Source: Hexactinellida sp. DTS-2022
Taxonomy: Eukaryota > Porifera > Hexactinellida
DNA length: 64,000 bases
Assembly: GCA_028753945.1 (NCBI GenBank)
Contig: JAPNXP010000002.1
Location: 9,548,001 to 9,612,000, forward strand
Direction of reading: 5' to 3'
Position 1 is the first letter of the stretch. Every line of letters begins with the position of its first letter. This document shows, in pieces, positions 9,991 to 20,758 of the stretch. The position numbers were made by a program, and so were the translations under genes. Under the pieces are notes generated by a model that was not told where the DNA came from, ran no database searches, and saw only the letters and a program-made list of their open reading frames with translations.

Positions 9991-12900
9991 CGTGGAGTAC
10001 GAAAGATAAGGAGGGAGTACTGTTATGATAAAATGGACCTTGGACTTGTTAGAAGTCCCAATTATTATTTTATTGAAAGTGAACACAATAAAGTCACACA
10101 ACTAAAGTAAATTCTAAGAAAGGTTAACACACCTAAAGGTATTACACACAGGGTCAATTAACACACACAAGGTTAAAACTGAGGTAAAACTAAGATTCTT
10201 TGAACTTTTTCAGCTTTCGATCTTGAATTGATTTCAAATGTTCTCGTTGTATCGAGTTTACATTTCGAACTTTCTTTGCCACGATACAATTGGCTGCCAC
10301 TGAGCATATTTTATGAAGAACTGTCCAACCTTGTTGTTTGCAACAAATACAATAATTTCTCCAGTTTTCAGACTGAGTTTCTTCAACATAGAGTGTTGTA
10401 AGTTTGATTAAAATATTCCGTGATGGTCCTGATAAAAATCGTTGCATTAGAAGCTTCTCACTCTCAATTGCTACATATATTTTCCACACTACAATAATGA
10501 CATCAATGACAATGTGTGATGGCCATTTGAGAGCTCCTCGATCTATTAATTGGATTAGCTTGTTTTTGTCTTCTATGTCAACTACTTCCAAATCTCTATC
10601 TTGGGTTAACATTGACAAACAAGCTTCACACATTAAACTGGAATTTCGAATAAAGGAATGTACTGCATAACCACCAACGAAGGCGATAGATTGTAGAAGT
10701 GAAGTACTTAAAGGTATGTTATGAATTGTGGTTAGGACAGAGAGAAATAATTCTACATTTAAAGAATTATCCAGTTGTTCGCTAGGTTGTGTAGAGTAGG
10801 ATAGGAAGAATTCTTTTAAGCTGATATACTCAGTAGCCTGTTGTTTCGAGAATAATTTAAGGATGCTGGAAAGTTTGATTCTCCTTTCACTCTGTAAGAT
10901 TTGTGTATATGATATATGATATTGTGCACCAGACATCATGCGATACAATCCGAAATGATGCTCGATTGGATCATTTTGCAATCTTGATGTGAGCACATAA
11001 TCAAAACCACAATTCTCCGTGAGGTGTTGAACGATTTCTATCAAGGCACGACAGGAGTGAGAAAGACTTGTAAAAGTTTGTGGACTTAACTTTCCATGTT
11101 TTCCCTGTCTACATTGCCAACGGTGAATCCAGTTAACAATGTGTTTGAGAAATGCAAACCGTTCATCATTTTGCTGAAGAGGTTTGGAAAATTCATCATT
11201 CAGTCTGATGTGTTTATGTGTGGTGTTAACATTAAATATTTTCCAAAGTTTGATTATTATGTCTAAAAATTCCGGTGTCTTGGATTTTGAGTTAGCGTGT
11301 GTTGCATTGTAAATCGATAGAGCTGCATAAGTTGATTGGTCAAATATTTTTAAGGCTAAATTGACGTTTTGTCTCTCTAACATGGTAGGCCAGCAAGCTT
11401 TGGAAGATAATCGATGTGCTTGTTTAAGTAAGGAAGACTGTTCACTCTTGTACAAAAGCCTGATGTCCTGAAAACGAGCGATGTGGATCTTGTTTACATC
11501 ATCATAATTAGGAAAAATAAATGGGTTTGGATAAGTGAATGTGTGATCATAATCCTTTAAGTTGAGCCAGTTGTTTCGAATTGATTTGAGAATATGTATA
11601 AAATCAAAAAGGAGAAAGAGTTTACGACTTTGGTTAACAGGATGAGGAACGGTTGGAGTCAGAGTCTTCCCATCTGAAGAGAATAATTTGAACATGTTAA
11701 CGTTCAGTGGATAATTGTCTATGCAGATGGCTTGTACTTTCAGATCGCAATTCTCTATATTAGAGATTACAGACTTTATCCACTGTAAACAAATCACCAG
11801 CCGAATTTGAAGAGCAAGGTATTAAACGAATTACTTGAGACCACTTTCTATATAAACTTGAAGCCATTATAGCGAATACAGTCTTGATAGGCTTGTCAGA
11901 TTCTAAAGAATATCCAAGTATTCTCCCTCCTGTATAAGCGACGTTAGAGTTGACATGTATTTCATCCATATGCAATATTAAATTTCGTTCTTTTGAACAA
12001 AAATCTGCTGTCAATTGCTTCAAGAGGGTAGTAAAGTCGCTTTCTAATCCGATTTTCGAGTAAAGTTGCTGTAGCGTTTTAACATGAGGTAAGCATAGAC
12101 AGTCTAGGGACTGGAGATATCTGTAACAAGAAGGTGATGTAAGATGTGCTTTGAGAGCCATAGCCTGTGCAATTACGTTATATTTTCTTCTATTTTTATG
12201 CACAAGAACGTTAGCTAGTTGACATTGGATGAAGTGGAGACGCGATAGATATGGAGATAAATCTGAAACATCATCTGTAAAAGGATCCGTTAACAGTGAA
12301 TTAAGTTTTGATATTGAAAGATCGAGTTGGTGTAAAGCTTCTTTAACGTGATGCTCAAATGTAACGAGCTTGTTTGGAGATGATTCATGGGAACTGTAAT
12401 TCTCTATTTCTTCGAAAATAAGTTCAATCTCGCGAGTATCAGTTAACATATGAATTGAGAGAGGAATAACAACATTATCCCGAAATCCCTGGACACTCAT
12501 ATCTTCGCTTACCAATAAACGCATCTCAATAGATATTGTATGACCTTGGAGCTTAGGCTTAAGGATGTGTAGTTCAGATCCAGAACGAAATGCCATCCAT
12601 TTATTAGATAAGGATATGGAGGATATGTGTGTGAGTAAGTTGGAGAAATTGTGCACACCATATTTTTCTGTATCATGCGCTTGCTGTTCAATGCTTAATT
12701 TGAGAGCCTGTGCGAACAGTTCTTCGTCTTTTGATTCGCGGACAAATCGAGTTGGTCTTGGTAATGGTTCCGACGAAAGATATGTAGGGCAGCCGGGTAG
12801 GATCGATGGTACAGCATTTTGACAGAGTTTTGGTCTGGCGCGTATTCTTTCAGTAAATTTACCGTCAGCTTGCAAAATTCTGTCAACTGTAATAATATCT

Positions 12901-13490
12901 TTGGGATGAAAGTGATGCATGCAGACATAAATGTTAGATAAATCAGCAATGTTGTCACGATGGAGTGCAATCAACCACTGAGTACGTAACTCTTGAGGGG
13001 CTGTAGGAAGCTTGAAAACTGGTGTATATGGCTCACCTCTGTAATTGCTTTTACACCCAGGAGCAGAGCAGTGGTTTGGCATGACGAGTGTTCCAATCGG
13101 TACTAAATAGTAGGCTATGATTAAAAATTAATAAAATAATAAGTCATGGAGACTGGAGACGGCAGAATACAATCGAAGGAATCAAAAATTGTAACTAATT
13201 TAATAAAAGGGATATGTCAAAGAGGGCAAATTATACGAACTTTAACTAACTTAGCTCCCAAAAATATCAAAAATTTGTTATTCAGGTTAATTCTTAATAA
13301 GAAAAATTTATGACAAAATATTATGGTTGTATAATATAGTTATAGGTATGTTTTCTAAATTAACCATAATATAAATCTTTAAAACTGATATAAACCATTG
13401 ACACTAATTAAGAAGTACGATGTGACTTCTAACCCATCCGTGGTGGCATATTTTAATTCAGTACTCCCTCCTTATATTTCGTACTCCACG
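9991..13490 (-). mobile_element. P-superfamily transposon, 3.5 kb
   Basis: Terminal inverted repeats of 32 bp with one mismatch start CGTGGAGTACGAAA and end GGAGGGAGTACTG; this is close to the 31 bp of the Drosophila P element. Flanks are GCTCAAG on both sides (9984-9990 and 13491-13497), a 7-bp duplication where canonical P elements make 8 bp. One transposase gene fills the element. The termini are nearly identical and the gene has one lesion, so the insertion looks young. Confidence 0.93.
10190..13082 (-). pseudogene. P-element-type THAP transposase, one frameshift
   Basis: A nuclear cut-and-paste transposase of about 960 residues. It starts MPNHCSAPGCKSNY, the first zinc pair of a THAP finger, continues with C-x2-H (CMHHF) and the AVPSILP THAP signature, and uses the ATG at 13082. 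The catalytic half has the P-superfamily blocks LFDFIHILKSIRNNW and, further on, NDPIEHHFGLYR. The frame of 13082-11760 passes to 11797-10190, so a single-base shift lies near 11790; the same join is displaced in the relative at 51508-55070. The gene has no visible introns and fills the element. P transposases and vertebrate THAP9 share this layout. Confidence 0.92.
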
Positions 13491-14264
13491 GCTCAAGTGA
13501 TTGATTATATTTAAAATTACGTAATGCTACATTCCTATACTGAGTGAAAATGTGTGCCACAATTTTACTCCAAAAACCACAGAAGTTTAAGCGCTGATAG
13601 AGCTTAATTTATTCAATAGTTATATTAGTGTATACTTCCAAGCTTTTTCCTCTTCAGTTTTCGTGCTTACTATATATTTATTAGTCAGATACTGAAACCT
13701 AGGCAATGATTATTTGGCATTTCTTTGATTCAAAATATTACAACAATTCTTTAGATCTATTTGCAACGTTAGAAACAGCTTGGATGTATCTACTAGCATA
13801 CTCTTAAATATTCTCAAGACTTAATTCATCTTAAGGATGCTTCGGGTGAGATTTTTGGTCTTTAGTGACAAAATTGAAATGCGAGTGTATTCTGTGAAAT
13901 GAAGCGATATATCATTAAATTTTGTGAGAAGTGATTTTTTTTGAAAAATATTCTGCAAAGCGTTCAAAACGTATATTTGGTGACGTCATTATTGATGATT
14001 CAGCTTATTTAACTTCGCAATTGACATTCCTAGGTTTATATGTACTATATCGTTCACTTAAATACTTTATATGTAATATGTATAAACTAACACTAATAAG
14101 CTCAAATATTTCAGTGGTTAGCATATATTGCCAAAAATTAGACGATAATTGGCTAGAAATTCAGATCTGCATATTTTTTTATAATTTTTAATACATCATC
14201 AACAGTTTAATTGACTATATTATATTATTCAACTCAATTGTCATATATATTAGTATATTCATAC

Positions 14265-15294
14265 CATGCGCGCGGCGCCAGGATTTTCGAAATGGGGGGG
14301 CACAGGGGGGGCAACCAATTTTTCAGGGGGGCAGCATTTCCATCTATCAGAATTTATCTTAAAACAATGGAGTTACGATGAACTTGTCATACTTTCAAAC
14401 TATCCAGGGATTTTGGACTACATGGAATTCAAGTGACTTTTTTGAAATCACTTACTAGATATTCATTGTATTACAAACATGGTTGCAAATCCAATCCAAT
14501 CCAATCGAGCCATTTTTTGACAATCGGCAATCCAAATTTCGCCAATTGATTATTCGGATAACTATCCAATCGAAATCGACAATCCAAAATATCATCGATT
14601 GTTTTTCCGATTTTTCGATTTTTTTGGATTGATTTTGGATTGTTTCAATTGTTTTTGTTTAGCGTTATTACTTAGTGAAACACTATGTATACTATAGTTT
14701 ATGGTCAAAAAGAAACATTCGATAGAAATCAATAAAAATTCTTCAATTGCAATCCAATCGATAACAATGGAAGCAATCCAATCGACAATCCAATCGATGA
14801 AAAATGCAGCAATCAATCGACAATCCAATTGGTAAATCGAAGCAATCCAATTGACAATCCAATCGAGGAAAAATGCAGCAATCCAATCGACAACACAATC
14901 GAATAAAATCGAAGCAATCCAATCGACAATAAAATCGATGAAAAATGCAGCATTCGGCAATCGATAATCTTCTCGATTGGATTGGATTGGCAACCCTGAT
15001 TACAAATGATGTTATTTTTGAAGAAAATATAATCACAAATACTGTTAATAAATTTTTATTAGCTACTTTTGGGTGCGGCGATACTACTATACGAAATATA
15101 CAATAATAATACTATGTATGTTTTTTGATGAAAATTGGGCGAGCGTAGCGAGCGAGCAAAAATTTTCAGACAATAGAGCCTCTAGAAATGTGTCCATGGG
15201 AATGAGCTTTGGGGATTATCATGGGCGAATTTATCACATATAATTTTAACTTGAGAATACACTAAATCCTGCCCCCCCTCTGGCGCCGCGCCTG
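14265..15294. mobile_element. hAT MITE, 1.03 kb, containing a second MITE
   Basis: Ends CATGCGCGCGGCGCCAGG and, reversed, CAGGCGCGGCGCCAGAGG. The 8-bp flanks ATTCATAC (14257-14264) and ATTCTTAC (15295-15302) differ at one base. G-rich tracts lie just inside each end. The interior holds the complete MITE at 14478-14998. Confidence 0.88.
14478..14998. mobile_element. hAT MITE, 521 bp, rich in AATCCAATCGA repeats
   Basis: Ends CATGGTTGCAAATCCAATCC and, reversed, CAGGGTTGCCAATCCAATCC; flanks are exact 8-bp copies ATTACAAA (14470-14477 and 14999-15006). The interior is a degenerate array of CAATCCAATCGA units. The frame read on the minus strand (14592-14993) is a translation of this array and is not a gene. 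Confidence 0.93.
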
Positions 15295-15769
15295 ATTCTT
15301 ACTGTATCCCAACCAGTATAGACATATTATACATATTAGAGCATTAATCACTACGTAAGCCATGATTTAGTCACTGATAATGATGTCCCAAAAGAAAGCG
15401 GACTCCATTATTATGAGAGAAACTCGAATATAATTCGATTTAACCGTACAAGGCCCAGCTGTTACACGTTATAACAGTGCCATATTGGTGGATATAATTA
15501 TCAAATTTGCAAAATATCTCGGATTCAGACATTGTTTTTCATTCTCTATCAATTACAATAAAAAAATAAAAAAATTCAAATTTTATGATGATCACGTATC
15601 AAAAGAGTGACTTCCGCCCCTTGCTTGCCACCCTCTTTTGAAGAATGGAAATCAAAAATTTGAGAGTAGATGTTCAGTGCAGCTGATTCTTTGACTATAT
15701 AATGGCCTGATAACCAAAATTTGGTGATCAAATTATAAAGTTGTGTATCTTATAGGGCAGTGGTTCATA

Positions 15770-16672
15770 AGGATACCGAGGCTAATTTTGGCTAATTTTA
15801 ACATTTTTGTATGGGATTTCTGAACAAATTTATTCAGAACGCTCCAATTGCAATTGCACCGTGACTGGACGTTGATAATACGCCTTTTTATAATTTACAT
15901 CGGAACATTCTAAATTATAGTCTCTTCAGGAACAGTCGAAACGTCTCAAAATATTCTTAAAAATCGGACAAAAAGCGACTAAACCCCCTGGCAGCCGTTA
16001 TTTATTGCGGATATAAATAAGCTTGTACTATACTTGTAATCATGTTGAGGAGTTATTGAATATGTCGCTGATAATACCTGAAAGTAAGAACTAAGCTCTA
16101 GGAGATTTTTCAATTTTGCTTGCGTCATCAAATTGTCCCAAAAACACCTACATATATGGTATTCAGTATCTTATATCGTAAATCTTCAGATTTGGAGTTC
16201 CACATAGTGGCCTAATGGATTTGTCTTGGCAAATAGATGTCATTACATGGTTAGAGCTAGTCGCCACGACTTGTCATTCGTGAGATAAATATTTGCTGCG
16301 TCATCAAAAATTGTCACATCCATATGCCCATATATAGTCATAAAAATTAAATTTGCAAAATTGCAAAATTTAGTGGATCTACTTTTGATCGACATTCTAA
16401 AATGTCTTTATCCATTTTTTGATGTCGAATATGAAGTAATTTGAGGGACTTGTATTTGTGGCACATTTTTTAACCCCTGTGTGCTGGATTTCAAGGTTTT
16501 TGAACTATCCTGAAGAGACTATAATTTAGAATGTTCCCGAGTAAATTTTAAAAAGGCGTATTATCAACGTCCAGTCACGGTGCAATTGCAATTGGAGCGT
16601 TCTGAATAAATTTGTTCAGAAATCCCATACAAAAATGTTAAAATTAGCCAAAATTAGCCTCGGTATCCTTAA
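15770..16672. mobile_element. TTAA-type element K with about 165-bp inverted repeats
   Basis: Left arm (15774 to about 15937) and right arm (about 16507-16668) are long inverted copies; the tips read AAGGATACCGAGGCTAAT. The right edge is TTAA; the left is ATAA, a probable mutated TTAA. The centre (about 16140-16480) contains the ATGCCCATATAT-type motif. Non-coding. Confidence 0.8.
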
Positions 16673-18170
16673 CCTTTTTTATATCATTTCCCCTTTTGGC
16701 CTGTTCACTCTATCCGATTTCCCCCTTCATTTGTAGTATATGGAATAAAGTAGCCTTGAAATTACAAATTATTAGTTGTCTGGCGATATCTGCTTCTTGG
16801 CCACCAGTGGATCAATGTTGGGAGGTATTATTTACTTAGGTTTTATTATTATTATTAATTCAAAAAATAACAAAATTTTCAGAAATTGAAATGATGACGT
16901 AGCATAAAAGTGAACTGCTCCACTTCCCTGCCACTTGCTCTTGTAAATCCTAAATGTTATAATTTCACCGTAGAAAAACCTGAAAGAAGATATTAGACTA
17001 ATTAATATCTATTTAGTTATTTGGTTTGACTAATACAGAGTTGTGATAGATATAACTCAAATATATGTATTTTTCGTAATCCATGGTTCATCAAATACAA
17101 ATTTGACCATTTTTTTAAAATGATGTAACTTTCGTTTAGTCAATCCGATTTGTTCAATTTTTGAGATCTGATAAGTAATAATATAGTCGTCATTGTTCAA
17201 GTTTAGAAACAAAGGATTACTTACATTGTGAATGCGTTATATCGATCTAAAGAGAAAGTATATGTCATCACTTTTTGTCGAAATCCTCTTGTGAATTTTT
17301 CAAAAATTCTATCATGTTGATATATTATTGTGCTCTTGTTGGATTTCAAATTAATAGGTTCTAGATATTAAATACAAAGAACTACAGCCTACAGGGTATG
17401 CTATTTTCCGGAAAATTACTCCGGCAATAAGGGTGTTCCTTATAGGAAATTGATAAATCACTGTGAAACATGTCTATAGATTCTCTGAATACTTCTAAGT
17501 TACCTCAGAACTTGCTCAGCCTAAAAATAGCTAAGAATTTATTCATTCAAGTGGGTATTGAATTGTTTGGTCTAGGTATGGATTCTTTTAATATACAGTT
17601 ATGCGCGTCTATTCAATATAACATAGATAGTGTCAAGCTTCTATATAGTTTCTGGATTGTTCTAGAATGTTCTCTACCTCAATTCAACTATATAAAAGCA
17701 TAATCTTTCGAAGCAGCCAAGCATAAAATGTGATTTCGAAATTCCATCAACGAATATGAACGGGAGAGTGTCTGAAGGTACGGATTTTTGATTGTTTAGT
17801 TTATTTTGAGATTGTTTCTCTCTTATTAGTAGAATTATGGTGTTTTTTGCTTATCGAATAACTCGGATTTATATGATAGTGGTATAGAACTTATAGTAAA
17901 AATTTGAGCTCTTGATCTAACTTGATTTCGTCACACTCCGTGCCATTAGCCCCCTTTCTCCGCCTGATAATTATACTGAGATATCCTCGATCAAAGTTTA
18001 CCCCCCCGGACCGAAAATCGATGGAATATATGACATTTTCCGGACGCATGTTTCGATTGGAAATTGGCAACCAGGGATATCAAAGAGTTTCAAAATGTGT
18101 TGAATGGTAAATTTTATTTTGGAAAAAGACACTTTGAGACCTTGGAACAATAAATTGCATATGCCCATAT
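16673..18170. other. No gene seen; copy of dispersed repeat R2
   Basis: About 16855-17430 is a repeat also present inverted at about 27800-28235 and 48270-48965 (shared words: CTCCACTTCCCTGCCACTTG, GATGTAACTTTCGTTTAG and GTTGTGATAGATATAACTC). The frames at 17470-17703 and 17922-18110 have no recognisable features. Confidence 0.6.
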
Positions 18171-18174
18171 ATGG

Positions 18175-19971
18175 CACAGGTGGCTCACATACAGATATCG
18201 ATCAAAAAAATACAGTTTGTTCAAAACCTATCAGGTGTGATAGAGTAGCATCTCTACATTCAGAATATGCATTAATTAAAATTATTCGTACTCAAAACAA
18301 ATTTTTATCCCAATTTTATTTTTACACTTTATTTCTAACACTTACTTTCTTGTGGTATTTGCTCTTTGAATTCAATACGTGCCAATTAGTAGTGTTTAAT
18401 GTATATCCATTTAGATTATCTTCGCATAAACAATAAATATTGGTTGAACATATTAATTCACATATTATATTTAATTGCACTTCTCATTTCCAGGCATGAT
18501 ACCAAAAACTATTAGTGCAGCTTTTATATCTATCGTCAGGCTAACATTGAAATCTAAGTTCAGACGTCTGATTTCATTCCTGGAGAATATTGTCTTGAGG
18601 TTATGATAATTTTCTGGTTCAGGCCAGTCCCAATGTATAACGTAATTTATAGATGTCAATCAGAGCTGATCGAGAAAATCTCTTACTAAGAAGGCCAGGA
18701 ATATCACAACAGGATACTGTCCAGACAGGACAAATATCAGTATGTCCTTTCTTCTGAGATCGGTTCAATTCTAGTTGGCATACTTCAAAGAACTGACAAA
18801 TCATTTCATATCGAGCAGCATAAAACATTCCTGGAGTGTTAATTGATTTTCCTCTCAATATACTCATGACTGATTTAAGACATCTATTACTTAGATTTCC
18901 CATACATTTTATGCTTAATGTATCTGATAGTTCAAAACTGACATGTGATGCGCTACTTGAAGCAGACATATCTAAAGAAGAACATCCTGTAAGATGCACC
19001 GGATGCCCTCCTGAAAGGCGTGGTAGTTCGAGCTCTAAATCATCACTTACATCCAAACGCTTGACGATATCATCTCCTACAAATTTATATAATAATTTCC
19101 TTTTACCTAGGCAGTCTCTGGTGTTGGTTACAACATTAGAAGAAGAATATTCATGGCGAATACCTCGTCCTACTTTTAGGACAACTTTACAACTTGTTGA
19201 GGAGAATTTTCTAACGGCCTACCAACAGACTTATGTCGAATTTGCTGGGAGGCTCGTTTCTTAGGTCCAAATCGATATGCTTCTTGACACATAGCACAAG
19301 GAGAATCAACACTACAAGAACTCAGTCTGGTGTTCTTGATTGGCATGGTCCAAGTAAAGGGGACCGATAATATTCCCAGAACTCAAACTCTTAGTATTTT
19401 TCTCGAGCCAAATTGCGCAAGTCTTACAAATGACTGTCGATAACATGCAGCTTAGTTGCTCAACGCTGTCTGATAAGGACTCTTAGTATATATTTAGTAA
19501 CCTTTGAGTTGAATTCACCCCATTACTCCCCACTTTAACACAACAATTGCGACATGGCATCTGTCGCGCTCTCATATGTTTGTCACTAAAATTGTACCAG
19601 AAGATGGCAATTTTCAAATAATTGTTTGAGCTTAAATAATGATATTTATAACATATGCAGTTCAAAAGGATGGATACGAATGGAAATTAATATAGGTGTG
19701 AAGGCATTACAAATACAAGACACTATTCTTACTATCATAGTATTCATTAAACACTACTAATTGGCATGTATTTGAATTCAAAGAGCAAATACCACAAGAA
19801 AGTAAGTGTTAGAAATAAAGTGTAAAATAAAATTGGGATAAAAATTTGTTTTGCGTACGAATAATTTTAATTAATGCATATTCTGAATGTAGAGATGCTA
19901 CTCTATCACACCTGATAGGTTTTGAACAAACTGTATTTTTTTGATCGATATCTGTATGTGAGCCACCTGTG
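18175..19971 (-). mobile_element. Element with about 230-bp inverted repeats and a 4-bp duplication
   Basis: Arms at 18175 to about 18405 and about 19745-19971 are near-identical inverted copies opening CACAGGTGGCTCACATACAG. Both sides are flanked by ATGG (18171-18174 and 19972-19975). A CAC start with a 4-bp duplication is the pattern described for Chapaev elements of the CMC group; that assignment is inference, since no catalytic motif is visible. A broken gene lies between the arms. The frames inside the arms (18104-18436 and 19809-20075) are the same sequence read in opposite directions. Confidence 0.75.
18471..19346 (-). pseudogene. Unrecognised gene of the long-arm element
   Basis: Starting at the ATG at 19346, the minus strand reads MPIKNTRLSSCSVDSPCAMC followed by a basic stretch (KKRASQQIRHK), then shifts frame near 19185, continues to 18622, and shifts again near 18660 into a frame ending at 18471. 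About 285 residues in total. An early CxxC pair and basic patch suggest a DNA-binding N-terminus. I see no DDE motif, so the catalytic part is missing or unrecognisable. It lies wholly inside the inverted repeats, hence it is element-borne. Confidence 0.5.
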
Positions 19972-19975
19972 ATGG

Positions 19976-20700
19976 GGCAAGGTAATATGACGAATTGTGG
20001 GCGAAAATGGTTATTTTCAGAGTTACAGTGTTTTGATGTATTAGTTGTGTATAGTATATCATGGATTGCATACAAAATGCCTTTGAGAGCTAAGCTCTAG
20101 CTCAACGGAATCAAAAGTTAGCAAACACTTTTTAGTTTCTGTTATGACCATATATGGGAGACAAACGCGCATATTGTCAATTTTGGAGATACAACATTTT
20201 TGAGTATTATTGGGGTATAGTAATTCGATAATTTATATTCTAAAACTGTCGAGATCTGAACTCTAGCACTTCCGCTTCGCCGCGTACTAGATGTCGAAAA
20301 ATACGATTACGAGGATTTCCATATATGGTATTTGTGGTTATAAGTCAGTGGGATGTTGTGATTTACACTTCAAAATTTTATATATTGTCTACGGAAAATT
20401 TGCTTTCCGAAAATTTGAAATGCTAAGCTCTAGGACAAGAATTCAAAATGACCATATACGGAAAACTACTCGAAATAAGCGTTTTTGAAGCCATTTTGAA
20501 TTAGCGACACATATGAAATCATATATTCTAATTATTTTCATAATATAGTTCTAGACGATAAAACTTATATTTCTCTTGAAACAATGGATATTTATAAATT
20601 TTGTCGCATAATTGGCTTTTTTCGAACTTTCTAAGATTTTGAATTGAATTATAAGATTAGGAAGTTGTCTAGAATTATGTTTTTGGTATGTGGGAACTAT
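19976..20700. other. No gene seen; CCATATATGG-type motifs
   Basis: CCATATATGG or a one-base variant occurs near 20149, 20320 and 20449, and GCTAAGCTCTAG near 20085 and 20421. The frame at 20291-20488 is not supported. Confidence 0.5.
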
Positions 20701-20758
20701 CAGGGTCCATATTTACTGCCTATTTTTCATTATAGGTCAGTTTACTACTATACATACA

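Larger units (their letters stand above)
13831..15450. mobile_element. TTAA-type MITE family H, copy 3 (interrupted)
   Basis: The left tip is TTAAGGATGCTTCGGGTGAG. The order of blocks is the reverse of the copy at 49190-49765: terminal block (13831-14000), tRNA-like block with CAGTGGTTAGCATATAT (about 14113-14170), and the GATGTCCCAAAAGAAAGCGG block (15381-15400). A hAT MITE (14265-15294) splits it. The distal TTAA tip was not located. Confidence 0.6.

Noticed and set aside
10404-10670. Plus-strand frame of 88 codons
   Set aside because: Shadow of the P transposase on the minus strand.
14592-14993. 133-codon minus-strand frame with DWIV repeats
   Set aside because: It is a translation of the AATCCAATCGA repeat inside a hAT MITE.
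18104-18436. 110-codon frame
   Set aside because: It lies mainly in an arm of the long-inverted-repeat element and reappears reversed at 19809-20075; no domain.
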